Source: Trichomonas vaginalis G3
Taxonomy: Eukaryota > Parabasalia > Trichomonadida > Trichomonadidae
DNA length: 64,000 nt
NCBI RefSeq assembly: GCF_026262505.1
Contig: NC_067205.1
Span: 682,001 to 746,000, forward strand
Reading direction: 5' to 3'
The notes below the pieces were generated by a model, which saw only the letters and a program-made list of their open reading frames with translations, made no database searches and was not told the DNA's origin. Of this stretch, positions 31,513 to 41,846 are shown piece after piece; the stretch's first letter is position 1, and each line of letters begins with the position of its first letter. Position numbers and translations under genes: made by a program.

Positions 31513-32072
31513 ATAGAGTAGGATTATGACTTGCCAAATAATGTTTGTGTAGTATTTAAGTATAATGAAAGTCAGTATTAACTCCAACAATGGAAAAACA
31601 TAAATTTTTGGATTTTTTGCGATTTCGCGTAAACCTTTAAATAGAACTTGTTTAATATTCATGATAAATCGTATTTTTAAATCGAAAAAATGGAAAACTA
31701 ACACAATTTGATATAAAAAATTTAAATAATTGTGTTAAAATGATCTGTTGAATGTAATATTTTATTTGATTTCTCTGTTGTGCCGCCAAGTGATATAAGG
31801 AGTATTGTTGTTTCTTTGAGTTTGATTCGTTCTTGAGAAAATTCCCAGAAACTACCATATGAGTCAGTTTGTTCACCACTATGAGCTTCAATGATGTAAT
31901 TACCTGGTTCAACGTTGATTTTATAAGGTGAACAATCATTTGTGTTTTTACAAGGATTAAGAAGCTCATAATAGTTTTGACTAACAACAACATTAGGTGA
32001 TCCTTTTGATGCATCAAGTAAACTTATTTGTTGAAGAAAATAACTTTTTGGCAAGTCATAATCCTACTCTAT
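31513..32072. repeat. 26-bp inverted repeat bracketing a Cys-rich fragment
   Basis: 31513-31538 and 32047-32072 are perfect reverse complements. The right copy starts exactly where similarity of the enclosed fragment to the Cys-rich gene ends (32046). This suggests that the fragment was captured by a foldback or template-switch event. Confidence 0.8.
31733..32046 (-). pseudogene. Cys-rich gene fragment, copy C (N-terminal domain only)
   Basis: Nearly identical to 30184-30494 of the Cys-rich gene. It covers only the beta-rich domain from LQQISLLDASKG to about LHSTDHFNTII, where the frame stops in unrelated sequence. No Cys-rich repeats follow. The close match to copy A (a few changes in 310 bp) implies a recent duplication. 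Confidence 0.85.
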
Positions 32073-32285
32073 CTAAAAATTACATTCAAAATTGGTAAGA
32101 AATTACAACCATACATGGAAGATTGCTGAACTTTAGATTTAGAAATATATTTCCAGAAAATCAGCCAGATAATTAAAAAATTCATCCAAATAATCAATGC
32201 ATAAATGAATACAAAGCTAATACTAGGAACACCAAGCTAAAATCTTATGAGTGTCAGAAGATTTTAGGTGGGACAAAAATTATAT

Positions 32286-32295
32286 AAAAGTGACA
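32286..32295 (+). promoter_or_regulatory. AAAAGTGACA word next to the eIF4A-like ATG
   Basis: The word directly abuts the ATG at 32296, so it would lie in the extreme 5' leader or at the transcription start. It is one of several copies near start codons in this window. The role is inferred. Confidence 0.5.
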
Positions 32296-33465
32296 ATGTC
32301 TGAAGTTCACGAAGATCGCCAATTTCAATCGAATGTTCCACTTGAAGTATATCCCACATGGGAAAGTATGAAACTTAAACCAGAGCTTATTGAAGCTATC
32401 AAGAAAAATGGCTGGGAAAAGCCTTCTCCAATTCAACAAAGAGCAATTTACATCATTTCACAAGGCAAAAATATTATGTTTCAGTCACAAAACGGTAGTG
32501 GTAAGACAGCTACTTTCTCTATTGGCACTCTTGCACGCCTCAGACTTACTTCAAAAACAACAGAATTAATTATCGTTTCTCCAACACGCGAATTAGCAAT
32601 ACAAACCGAAAACACACTTAAATCACTCGGAGCAAACACACGCGCATGTGTTGGTGGCAATTCTCTCGGTGCAGACGTAAAAGCCTTACAAAAAGGTATT
32701 CATTGCGTTTCAGGAACACCAGGACGTATCCTTCAATTACTTAAGGAACACAATATCCAAGCAGAGAAAGTTCAATCCGTTGTTTTGGATGAAGCAGATG
32801 AAATGTTGACTTCTTTCAAGAGCACGATTATGGACATTCTACAGAAATTACCACACGCACAGAAAGTTATTGTTACAGCTACAGTCAGCGCTGACGTTGT
32901 AGAGCTTGCAACAGCTCATCTACGAAATTCTGTTGAAATCAGAGTTCCTCGCGATGAATTAACACTCACAGGCATCGACCAATACGTTGTACGTGTAGAG
33001 AACGAAGAATGGAAGTTCGATACACTTATTGATATTTATCAATCGATTGCCATCGAAAAAGCAGTTATTTTCGTGAATTCCGTTGAAAAGGGTAACTGGT
33101 TGAAGGGTAAAATGGTTGACAGCGGCTTCACAGTTGCCTTAGTTCACGGCCAAATGACGATGGACGACAGAGCAAAAATTACAGAAGAATTTCGATCAGG
33201 AGAAGCGAGAGTTTTAATTGCTACTGATGTATTCTCTAGAGGTATCGATGTAAGAAACGTTACCCTTGTTATTAACTTTGACTTCGCATTGACTTGCGAT
33301 GTTTATCTCCATAGAATTGGAAGATCTGGCAGATTCGGAAGAAAAGGTCTTGCAATTACTTTGTGCGCAGGAGAAAGTGATGAAATGAAACTTAGAAAGC
33401 TTGAGAAATACTTCTCAACAAAGATTGGACCACTTCCATCTGATCTCGATGCATTATTTTTCTAA
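32296..33465 (+). CDS. DEAD-box RNA helicase, eIF4A/FAL1-like
   Basis: 389 residues, the usual size of the eIF4A family. The ATG at 32296 was chosen over the upstream GTG at 32251, because MSEVHED fits the family's N-terminus and the AAAAGTGACA word abuts it. The motifs in order are: Q motif with WEKPSPIQQ; SQNGSGKTA (Walker A); PTRELA; GTPGR; DEAD; TATVS in place of the usual SAT; VIFVNS; ATDVFSRGID; and HRIGRSGRFGRKG. These are the parts of an ATP-driven RNA unwinding enzyme acting in translation initiation or the exon-junction/nucleolar pathway. The C-terminus DALFF differs from eIF4A's acidic VADLI-type end. SAT-to-TAT is a mild change that some active helicases share. Whether it is eIF4A itself or a paralogue cannot be told from motifs. 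Confidence 0.93.
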   Translation: MSEVHEDRQFQSNVPLEVYPTWESMKLKPELIEAIKKNGWEKPSPIQQRAIYIISQGKNIMFQSQNGSGKTATFSIGTLARLRLTSKTTELIIVSPTRELAIQTENTLKSLGANTRACVGGNSLGADVKALQKGIHCVSGTPGRILQLLKEHNIQAEKVQSVVLDEADEMLTSFKSTIMDILQKLPHAQKVIVTATVSADVVELATAHLRNSVEIRVPRDELTLTGIDQYVVRVENEEWKFDTLIDIYQSIAIEKAVIFVNSVEKGNWLKGKMVDSGFTVALVHGQMTMDDRAKITEEFRSGEARVLIATDVFSRGIDVRNVTLVINFDFALTCDVYLHRIGRSGRFGRKGLAITLCAGESDEMKLRKLEKYFSTKIGPLPSDLDALFF

Positions 33466-33908
33466 ATATAGAGCTATTACTGTTATTTTTAATTCTTATA
33501 TACTAAACTTATTTTTGTTAAAGTTTATTCTAATCAAAACCAAAATTATTGTGAAATATCTCAACCAAATATTTGATTCAACAATGAAATCTTTATATAT
33601 TTAGCATTACACAAGCTTGCATGAAAAACAATCTATTCAAATAAAAGGTGAATTTTTTTCCTGATTCGATTATTTCTTTCTATTAATCTTTTCAAAAGGC
33701 TAAATCTCGGATAAAATGTAGTATTTTATTGAATATATTATAATTTGTGCCGGAAAAGTAATCTATTAGCAATGCATTTGAGAAAATCAAAAAATATTGA
33801 GAGTAAGTATAGTATAAAATCATCCGATCAAAAGGAAAGTAATTTATTTAAGAGAGGTAACTAATTTTTTTATGGTTAACATTAAAAAGATAACATATTT
33901 TCCAAAAA
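33466..33908. other. Spacer between convergent genes
   Basis: 3' flanks of the helicase and the Rab gene. A+T-rich, with nothing recognised. Confidence 0.6.
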
Positions 33909-34514
33909 TTAACAAGCGCAGCCTTGTTTTTTAGGTTCATCCTGGTCAAAGAATATGCTATCAGATGGGGGCGGGATAGCTAACTGGCCGTTGAGTGATT
34001 TCTTGTCAATAATATCAAGGCAAGCATTAACAGCCGCGGCTACGTTTGATCCTGTTTTAGCAGATGTCTCGAAATAAACCATGCCGTTTGCTTTTGCGAA
34101 ATCTTGTGCTTCTTCAGCAGTGATTTCGCGTTGAGCGTCGAGATCGTTCTTATTTCCGATTAAAATTTTAACGATATCGTTTTTAGCAACTTCTGTAATA
34201 TCGTGAAGCCATCTTGAAATATTTTCGAAGCTGACTCTTGAAGTTAAATCGAAAACTAGGAAAGCACCGGCTGAACCACGATAGTATCCTCTTGTAACCG
34301 AGCGGAAAAGCTCTTGTCCAGCAGTATCCCAAAGTTGGAGTTCGATTCTGTGATTTGCTGTTTGTACGATTTTTGTCATAAATTCGACACCAAGAGTTGG
34401 CTGAGATGTTTCATCAAAAGCGTCGCGAATGAACCTGAGGAGCAAACAGGTTTTACCGACACCAGAATCTCCGACAACTATGGTCTTAACAGAGAAATCG
34501 AAATTACGCATCAT
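33909..34514 (-). CDS. Rab GTPase, Rab2/4/14 group
   Basis: 201 residues from the ATG at 34512-34514 (MMRNFDFSVKTIVVGDSGVGKT). An ATG 63 bases further upstream is in frame but adds a basic stretch unlike Rab N-termini. The switch and nucleotide motifs are intact: GDSGVGKT, TLGVEF, WDTAGQE, GNKNDLD and ETSAKTG. The segment RSVTRGYYRGSAGAFLVFD is typical of the Rab2/4/14 branch, which acts in Golgi and endosome traffic. The C-terminus GCAC is a double-Cys prenylation signal, so the protein should be membrane-anchored. A related word, AAAAGTGCC, lies about 25 bases upstream of the start. Confidence 0.93.
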   Translation of the reverse strand: MMRNFDFSVKTIVVGDSGVGKTCLLLRFIRDAFDETSQPTLGVEFMTKIVQTANHRIELQLWDTAGQELFRSVTRGYYRGSAGAFLVFDLTSRVSFENISRWLHDITEVAKNDIVKILIGNKNDLDAQREITAEEAQDFAKANGMVYFETSAKTGSNVAAAVNACLDIIDKKSLNGQLAIPPPSDSIFFDQDEPKKQGCAC

Positions 34515-34928
34515 CTTGAATTTTGGTTTTGGCACTTTTCGGGTGAATATTTTTCGATATTGAAATTCTTTACACATCGCATGAGAATGATCACTAGTAT
34601 CAGTATTATTAATAATATTATCACTGATTCATTAATTGGCAAAGTAAATTATCTGGGATTTCTGACAATAATGGATCACTAACCATTATTCTTGATCTTA
34701 CCAACTCGTTTTGATCTGATTCAGTTTGCTCGAAATTCAAAGTTACGAAATCGGAGGCAGATATCCAAAACTAGATAAAGATTTTGCATATGGAAATCAA
34801 TTATCTGAATTATATAAGACGTATTCAACATGTCCAATAAAGTATATATCATATCAAATTTAAAAAATATGAAAGATTGAGTTATAAAAATTAAAAAAAG
34901 GTTAAATTAATGGGGGTATACTCCAAGA
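34515..34928. other. Spacer
   Basis: Upstream region of the Rab gene and 3' flank of the HEAT-like gene, including the unlikely 21-codon extension. No repeat is seen. Confidence 0.5.
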
Positions 34929-35825
34929 TTACTGTCTTGGTAATTCTTTAAGTAATTGTGTGAATTTCTCAGCTGTCCATTGTTCCTTTGGAACCTTAGC
35001 AACTTGGTTACGGATATAGGCAGCTCTATCTGGAGCGACGAGAGCGAGTCTCATGAGTTGGCAAGCTTGAGGACCTATCTTTGGAATGTGATCGACATCC
35101 CACATCTTTAAGCCTTGTGGGTGCTCTGTAGTGATGCGGAGGAAGAGCCAAATCATGCGCCAGAGTGTTGCTGGCTTCTTTTCGATGTAAACTTGCTCAG
35201 AAAGGGCAACTTGTATGATGGCCAAAGTGATGTTGTTTTCGAAGAGGCGCTGAACATTATCTGGTGTAACAAGGAGTCCTGGGATATCCATGAAGTCAAA
35301 GAATGACTCGAAGACCTGGGACTGGAAAGCCTTTGAGTGGTAAAGATCGAATGATGTAGCTGGTGATGAAGCGGCACCGACAATCTGGATAAGTGGCTTA
35401 ACAAGCTTTGGGAAGAGTGGGAGGATGGCTTCTGGCTTACGAAGGCCGATGTTAGAAAGAGCAATTAAAGCAAAGCATTGCTCGATCTGTTCTTCGCTTA
35501 AAAATAAATCAACAAGTGGGTTAACGAGTTTGGAAACATCTGGGACTTCCTTGCACTTCTCAATGATTGTGCCGATAAGAAGAGCTGTCTTAGCACGAAG
35601 GAATGGTTCCCAAAGAACGAAGTAGTTCTTTGTGATATCGATACCTGGTTCAATTGAGTAATCAATGATATTTCTTTCAAGAAGATTCTTCTCAAGGAAT
35701 GGAAGAAGCTTCTCGAGGATTGATGTATCAGCAAAATCAGCTTGGAGAAGTGTATCAAAGCAACGGGCAAGAGCAGCAACTTCACTTCCTGGGGTAATGT
35801 TGGCGACAGCTGTAGCAGTGTCCAT
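34929..35825 (-). CDS. HEAT/ARM-like helical protein, unknown
   Basis: 298 residues from an ATG. The sequence is a series of amphipathic helices rich in Leu, Ala and Pro-bounded turns (LVNPLVDLFLSEEQIEQCFALIALSNIGLRKPE). This is consistent with ARM/HEAT repeats. No signal peptide or membrane segment is present. Regular codon use with many C-ending codons suggests good expression. I do not recognise the family. It may be a conserved trichomonad protein or a part of a larger complex's scaffold class. Confidence 0.7.
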   Translation of the reverse strand: MDTATAVANITPGSEVAALARCFDTLLQADFADTSILEKLLPFLEKNLLERNIIDYSIEPGIDITKNYFVLWEPFLRAKTALLIGTIIEKCKEVPDVSKLVNPLVDLFLSEEQIEQCFALIALSNIGLRKPEAILPLFPKLVKPLIQIVGAASSPATSFDLYHSKAFQSQVFESFFDFMDIPGLLVTPDNVQRLFENNITLAIIQVALSEQVYIEKKPATLWRMIWLFLRITTEHPQGLKMWDVDHIPKIGPQACQLMRLALVAPDRAAYIRNQVAKVPKEQWTAEKFTQLLKELPRQ

Positions 35826-36315
35826 TTTAAGTGGTCGAATACGTTTATTTATTCATTTCATCTCATCTGAAATCTCATATTTGTCCGGGATAGTAACTTT
35901 TTATTTTCTATCAAGCTGTACCTTGAAACAGCAAAAATATCTTAAAAATATAGTTTTGTACTCAACATCATTTCTTCATCTTGAATTTTTGGCTACAATT
36001 CATACAAATAGCTTCATATGTTGGTATTAGCTTTCAAGTGAGCTAGTCTTGGACATAAACGCCTTATTAGCACTTCATATACCTTGCTTTTCATCAATTA
36101 AATATTGATTTTTGTTTTCTGAACCGAAATTTTAAATATTAGTTGTACTCACTATAAAATACATGTTATTTGCAATTCAAGAAATTTAAAATGTTTACAC
36201 TTCAAAAAGTGACAAAATTTAATATAAAAATAATATAATGAAACAATTAATATAATAATAAAATCTTTAGGAGATATAGATATGAAATTTCAAATAAAAC
36301 TTTCATTTTGCAGTT
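35826..36315. other. Divergent promoter region
   Basis: 490 bp between two divergent genes (HEAT-like to the left, coiled coil to the right). It contains AAAAGTGACA at 36205-36214, pointing towards the coiled-coil gene and ending 101 bases before its ATG. Confidence 0.6.
36205..36214 (+). promoter_or_regulatory. AAAAGTGACA word upstream of the coiled-coil gene
   Basis: Sense copy of the putative promoter word, further from its ATG than the other cases (101 bases). Confidence 0.4.
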
Positions 36316-39300
36316 ATGAGTGATTCTGAATTTGAAGCGCTTGCTGCAGAACTTGATCAAACAATAACTCAACGTGATAATGCTTTAGAGGAAGTCAAAA
36401 ATCTTAAGCAGCAACTAGAAGATTCAAAGAAAGACGTTGAGTCAATAACCGAAGATTTTGAGAAAACTTCTGACGAGCTTGAACAAGTCAAAGAAAAGCT
36501 AGCACTTAAAGACCAAACCGAAATTGAGCTGCAAAAAGAAATTACTCAGTTGAAAGAGCAAATTCAAAATTTATCTACCGAAGCAACAAACAACAAATCA
36601 TTAAACGAAGAAATTCAGCGATTAAAATCCGAAAATACAGAGATTAAAGAAGCTTTGGAGAGAAACAAAACACAAAATAAAGAAAATTCAGAAAATGAAG
36701 AAGTAATCAATCAATTAACCGGCGAAAATCAAAAGCTCACAGATGAAAATGAAAGTTTAAAGAGTCAAATCGAATCTCTCAAAAAAGAATTATCAAAATT
36801 AAATCAAAATCAAGAAGAACTACTTAAAGCATCTGGCCAAACTGATGAGCTAAACAATAAACTTTCAAATCTAGAAGCAGAGAACAAATCTCTCACAGAA
36901 AAACTCAAATCTTTAGAAAACGAAAATTCTACACTTCTTGGCTTTGTTTCAACACTCAAAACACAGTTCAATAACATGAACACAGAGGTTCAACGTGTTA
37001 TTGGCAATCTAGAAGCAGAAAAAACTAATTTAGAAGAAGAATTTGAAAATTACAAAGAAAACAGCCACAAACAATTGGATGTTCACTACAACAAGATCAC
37101 ATCACTTGAAGATGAGATCTCTCAGCTCAAGAAAGAGAATGAAAACCTCATCAAAATCAAAGAAATTAAAGAAGAAATTCAAGTAGAATTAATTCATATG
37201 AAACAGGAAAACGAAAAACTCAAAAAAGAGAGCGAGTCATTACAAGACGAGCTAGATACAGCAAAGGCAGATTTAGAAGACAAAGAAGACGAAATTGAAG
37301 ATAAAGAGAATCAGATCTCGAATTTAGAGGAAGAGACAGATGAACTCAATGCAAAAATAGAAGAACTCAACTCAACAATTGAGAAATTGTCTTCAAATCA
37401 ATCTTTCTCTGAAGAAAATAATCAAATTAAAGATTCTTCTGAAAATAAGAGAATTGAAGAGCTTGAGAAGCAAATTGAAGAACTTAGAGCAAGCCAGAAC
37501 AATCAGGAGTCTTCAAAAGAAGAAATTCAAAAATTAAATATTGATATCGAGAATCTTAAAAAAGAAAATGAAAATCTTAAGAAAAAGAACACAGAATTGA
37601 ATGATTCCGTTGATGGAATGAACAATCAAATCAATAAACTCAATAAAGAAAATAATTCTCTTCAAAAAGAGAAGAAACAGCTCCAAGAGAAGATAGAATC
37701 ACTCGAACAACAACAATCATCAAATGATAACCAGTTTGATAGCTCATTTGCCTCTCTAGAAGCTCTAAAGATCGAATTGAACCAATCGAAGGCAGAAAAG
37801 TCTGCATTGAACGATACGATTGATGGAATGGGCCAACAGCTCGACCAATTATCTCAACAACTCAGTTCTTTGAGAAATGAAAATGAAAATTTGAAGAAAG
37901 AACTGGAGGAGGCCAAATCAAACGCATCCGGTCAACAAAACAACAATGATCAATCTTTGAATGAAGAAATTCAAGATTTGAAAGAAAAATTAAATAATCT
38001 TGAAAAAGAAAACGAAAAATTGAAGTCGCAAGAATCAGAATCGAACAATGAGGACAACAAGGCTGAACTTGAGTCTCTACAACTCAATCTTAACCAAACA
38101 AAGCAAGATAGAGATAATTTGAAGGAAACTGTCAATTTAATGGAAGGTCAACTCAATGGTTTCTCTGAAAAAGTAAATAACCTCCAAAAAGAAAACGAAA
38201 ATCTTAATAATAAATTGAGATCTTCTCAATCTGAGTTAGAAGATGCGAAGAAGCAATTGGATGAGAACAAGATGGAGGTTGAAACACTGAATATTGAGAA
38301 CAATCGCTTGAAACAGAACAATAATAATTTCAATGACACAATCAATGGAATGAGCGACCAACTGAATAAGATATCAAATGAGCGTGATGCAGTCCAAGCA
38401 GAAAACCAACAGTTAAAGGAACAAATCAATAATTTGAAATCAAATCAAGATAATTCATCAGAAAACAACGAAAATAAGAAGCAAAAACAAGATAAATCTG
38501 ATGAAGAAAACGATGAACTACTAGAAGCCAAGAGTAAACTGTCTGATTCTCAAGATATCATTCAAAAACTCACCGTCGAAGTTGAGAGTTTGAAGATAGA
38601 GATCAATCACTATAAACAAGAGAAAGATAATGCAAATGAATCAGCAAAAGCCCAGGAAAACAAAATTGAGAAATTATGTTCAGAAATTGACCAATTATGT
38701 GCAAAGAACAAAGATATTCTTGCTGAAAATGAGAGTTTATCCAATGAAAATGAAGAATTGAAGTCGAAACTTTCTAATTTCAAAGATCAAACTCAAAATG
38801 AGAAGAATTCTGAATTAGAAGAGAAGATTTCTGCTCTTGAGAAGGAGAACAGTGAGTTCAAGAACAAGATTAAACAACAAGAACAACAAATTGAAGAATC
38901 CGAAAAATTAAATTCAGAAATTGAAGCCTTGAAGATAGAAAACAACAGACATATCCAAGACAAAGCTAATATGCAAGAGTCTGCCAATGCAATGAGTCAA
39001 CAATTAGAGAAATTGTCCACGGAAAATTCAGATCTCAAAATTCTTCAGCAAAAAGTTCTCAAACTAGAAGAGGAACTTAAACAAAAGGATGGAAATAATA
39101 ACGAGGAAACATTAGAACAGATCAATAAACTCGAATCTGACCTAAATCAAAAGAATGAAGAAATTGAAAAGTTAATTCAACTCCAAAACGATGTAACTGA
39201 CTTCCTTTTAGTCATAGAAGAAACAAATAAAGAAGACAGTATCGAAAAGAAGCTTGTTATCGCTAAAGATCAAGTAAACAAGTATAAACACCAGATTGAA

Positions 39301-40209
39301 GAAAATTCTGGGTACTTAGATACGGCTGCAAAGCATCTCTGTAAGCTTACTAAAGAGAATAAAGCACTCAAAGAATCAAATTCGGCTAAAAAAGTCAAAT
39401 CTTTACAAAATTTGGTCTCAGAAAGCGAATCCAAGATTGCTGATAAGGATAAACTCATTAATGACCTTAAAGAAGAGTTAGAAATGCTTAAATCTCAAAC
39501 TGAATGTCCGAAAATGACGAGATCCAAATCTCAAACGGTTGAAAGTTCCGAAAACGATAAACAGGCCAAGAAATATCTTGCACTTATCAGAAAACTTATG
39601 AAACAACTCGAACAAAAAGAAATTTTGGTTGAAAATCTCAATAAACAAATTTCTGATGTCAAGAACTCCTTAGAAACAAGGTTCTCACAAATGTCAAGAG
39701 TAATTGATGAGAAAATTAACTTATTTGAAGAGAATTTTGACAATTTAACCGACTCATTTAAGAAATTGCGGTCTAAAGTTGCCGAATTACCACAGCGTCA
39801 GCAATCCATTAGTTTGCAGAAGTCAGCGAGGTATCCAGCGACTCCTGACAGCAGATTAACTCTCCAAAGGCTGAAGAAAGCCACACAGAAGCTTGGAATC
39901 AGAGTTCAAGCGAAAGCTACTATCACTGAATTTGCTTTGGCCCTTGCAAATGAAATTCTTCGTGGAAATGCTCCTTCATCAAATGAACTCGTAATGAGAA
40001 CAGTTGGTGTAACAATGGGAGACATTCTAGAGCCAACAGATGACAATGTGAAGCAAGTTCTTGAGAAAGCAAAGCAGAGACTGGTGAATTACGAAGTAAT
40101 CCAAAAGAAGTATGACAAATCAAAATATGTCATTCAAAAATTGAAAAAACTCACTGACGCGGATCCTAACGATGTACAAACTTTGCTCAGAGCAGCTTTC
40201 GAAGCATGA
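36316..40209 (+). CDS. 1297-residue coiled-coil protein
   Basis: From the ATG to about residue 1150 the protein is almost wholly heptad-repeat coiled coil, rich in Glu, Lys, Asn, Gln and Leu. It has recurring phrases such as ENENLKKE and a repeated NDTI-GM-QL block (about residues 435, 505, 600, 675). The last 120 residues are different: basic, then globular and helical (ATITEFALALANEILRGN), with few heptads. Such proteins act as tethers or cytoskeletal linkers (golgin- or basal-body-like). A GRIP-type Golgi-targeting end is possible but not shown. Trichomonad genomes carry many of these, often labelled 'viral A-type inclusion protein' by similarity of composition only. Length and codon use are even, with no break. 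Confidence 0.85.
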   Translation: MSDSEFEALAAELDQTITQRDNALEEVKNLKQQLEDSKKDVESITEDFEKTSDELEQVKEKLALKDQTEIELQKEITQLKEQIQNLSTEATNNKSLNEEIQRLKSENTEIKEALERNKTQNKENSENEEVINQLTGENQKLTDENESLKSQIESLKKELSKLNQNQEELLKASGQTDELNNKLSNLEAENKSLTEKLKSLENENSTLLGFVSTLKTQFNNMNTEVQRVIGNLEAEKTNLEEEFENYKENSHKQLDVHYNKITSLEDEISQLKKENENLIKIKEIKEEIQVELIHMKQENEKLKKESESLQDELDTAKADLEDKEDEIEDKENQISNLEEETDELNAKIEELNSTIEKLSSNQSFSEENNQIKDSSENKRIEELEKQIEELRASQNNQESSKEEIQKLNIDIENLKKENENLKKKNTELNDSVDGMNNQINKLNKENNSLQKEKKQLQEKIESLEQQQSSNDNQFDSSFASLEALKIELNQSKAEKSALNDTIDGMGQQLDQLSQQLSSLRNENENLKKELEEAKSNASGQQNNNDQSLNEEIQDLKEKLNNLEKENEKLKSQESESNNEDNKAELESLQLNLNQTKQDRDNLKETVNLMEGQLNGFSEKVNNLQKENENLNNKLRSSQSELEDAKKQLDENKMEVETLNIENNRLKQNNNNFNDTINGMSDQLNKISNERDAVQAENQQLKEQINNLKSNQDNSSENNENKKQKQDKSDEENDELLEAKSKLSDSQDIIQKLTVEVESLKIEINHYKQEKDNANESAKAQENKIEKLCSEIDQLCAKNKDILAENESLSNENEELKSKLSNFKDQTQNEKNSELEEKISALEKENSEFKNKIKQQEQQIEESEKLNSEIEALKIENNRHIQDKANMQESANAMSQQLEKLSTENSDLKILQQKVLKLEEELKQKDGNNNEETLEQINKLESDLNQKNEEIEKLIQLQNDVTDFLLVIEETNKEDSIEKKLVIAKDQVNKYKHQIEENSGYLDTAAKHLCKLTKENKALKESNSAKKVKSLQNLVSESESKIADKDKLINDLKEELEMLKSQTECPKMTRSKSQTVESSENDKQAKKYLALIRKLMKQLEQKEILVENLNKQISDVKNSLETRFSQMSRVIDEKINLFEENFDNLTDSFKKLRSKVAELPQRQQSISLQKSARYPATPDSRLTLQRLKKATQKLGIRVQAKATITEFALALANEILRGNAPSSNELVMRTVGVTMGDILEPTDDNVKQVLEKAKQRLVNYEVIQKKYDKSKYVIQKLKKLTDADPNDVQTLLRAAFEA

Positions 40210-41231
40210 TTTAAATTTATTTCCGTGTATTGATTTAAATTCTTTCAAAAATTGTGAGCAGACGGAAATATTTTTAATCACAATAACAATGCTTCTGATA
40301 ATTCAAACCAGGTATATATTTATTTACTCTTTTTGTTATAAAATATTTTATCTTTCTTTTTAGGAATTATTTCAACTAATTGTTCAACAAACCATTCTAC
40401 TTTGAATTTGAATTCCTATTTGGTTCTTTTAATTCTAAGGTTTATTGGGAGAAATACCTTTTATGGGTATTCAAGGTTATAAATCTTTGAAGTTCATCGT
40501 GGTTGAATTAAAAAGAATTTTGTATAACCCCCATTGAAAATTTTCCCGCGTGGACAGTTTTTGAATAAATTTCTCCATCGCTATGTCAATTCTTTATAAA
40601 AAGGATGATTCTTTTTATGGTAATCGAACGAATCATACCTTTAGTTTCAATAAATAAACAGTTTTTTTCTCCAAAAGAGAATAAAACCTTCGATGATTTT
40701 ATTAGCTCTTCATTAAAATATTAGAGTAGAACGAATTATGCACATATTAACAGAAAAATCTTATCTAATATAAATAAACGATCAAATTTGTGAATCTGAA
40801 TTTACGTAACTGTTATCAGGGCTATATGTTGGACACATCTGAGGCTAGAAATCGTATTGTTCGAATACTTCCAATGGAGAAATCACATCTTAGGCTAAAT
40901 TCAGGTGAAAAAGGTTATTATTTCGTAGAATTTGGTAAACATGTGTAGAATCGCTGTGTATAGGAGGTTTGTAAAATATTAGAAAATTTTAATAACCAGC
41001 CAATTAAATCAAAATTTCGTATTTGATGAAAAATCAAGGTAACGCACGTGAAAAGGATATACAATTCTCTCAAAGGTTCAAACGCTAGAACCGATGAGAG
41101 TTCTTTTAAAAAATTTCCCGTAAAAAAATGAGGAGTTGTTTTTTTTCAAAAACTCAATGTAATGCCTGTATAAAGAATTGTAATTTTATAAATAAAAGGC
41201 CGCAAAATTCATAGTTCAGAAATTTACAATT
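40210..41231. other. Gene-free spacer
   Basis: 1 kb between convergent genes. I see no ORF or repeat worth naming. Confidence 0.6.
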
Positions 41232-41846
41232 TTACTCGATATTGCAACAGCCCTCAGATTTGCTGTCTTTCTGCTTTTCCTTATCTCCCTTTGCCTTATC
41301 AGCCTGAGCTGCATCTTCCTTCTGGAAGTGTGGGTTAGCTGCACGCATCAAACGAGTTACAGCTTTGAAAGCTTCTTCGACGTTAATATTCTTGGAAGCA
41401 GATGTTTCGAAATAAGTGACATGAACTTGTTCGAAATAGGCCTTAGCTTCGGCTTCCTCAACTTGACGCTGATCAGCCAAATCGCACTTGTTACCACAAG
41501 CAACGATTGGGATGTCCTCCTTTCCGGATGTAAGACGGATATCCTTAATGAAGTTATTAATAGCGTCAAATGAAGATGAATCAGTCAATGAGAAAACAAC
41601 AATGAAACCATTACCAGCGCGCATATAAGTTTCGCGAATAGCCTCGAAATCGTCCTGACCGGCGGTATCAAGAATGTCGAGCTTGGCTGATTTGCCGTCA
41701 ACGTTTAAAAGTTTCACATAGGAATCTTCAATAGTTGGATCGTAAGCTGTTGAGAAACGGTCCTGGACGAGACGGACGGTGATGGCTGACTTACCGACAC
41801 CACCAGAACCCATGACATAGAGCTTATATGACTCTTCCTCAGTCAT
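41232..41846 (-). CDS. Ras-family GTPase
   Basis: 204 residues from the ATG at 41844-41846 (MTEEESYKLYVMGSGGVGKS). A TTG two codons earlier is not needed. Ras hallmarks are the P-loop GSGGVGKS, the effector loop YDPTIEDSY, DTAGQDDF with the catalytic Gln, GNKCDL and ETSASKN. The effector loop is that of Ras/Rap rather than Rab or Rho. Ras proteins are signalling switches at membranes. The C-terminus is polar and Lys-rich, ending GCCNIE. The last four residues CNIE form a CAAX-like box with an unusual final Glu, so prenylation is likely but its enzyme preference unclear. A RasGAP-like gene lies 35 kb away in the same window. The putative promoter word appears in the sense direction at 42251-42260, about 400 bp upstream. 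Confidence 0.93.
   Translation of the reverse strand: MTEEESYKLYVMGSGGVGKSAITVRLVQDRFSTAYDPTIEDSYVKLLNVDGKSAKLDILDTAGQDDFEAIRETYMRAGNGFIVVFSLTDSSSFDAINNFIKDIRLTSGKEDIPIVACGNKCDLADQRQVEEAEAKAYFEQVHVTYFETSASKNINVEEAFKAVTRLMRAANPHFQKEDAAQADKAKGDKEKQKDSKSEGCCNIE

Noticed and set aside
31429-31704. 91-codon hydrophobic minus-strand frame
   Set aside because: GTG start, composition of A+T-rich chance DNA, partly inside the 26-bp inverted repeat; no support.
32251-32295. GTG start 15 codons before the helicase ATG
   Set aside because: It adds residues foreign to the family and would place the promoter-like word inside the coding region.
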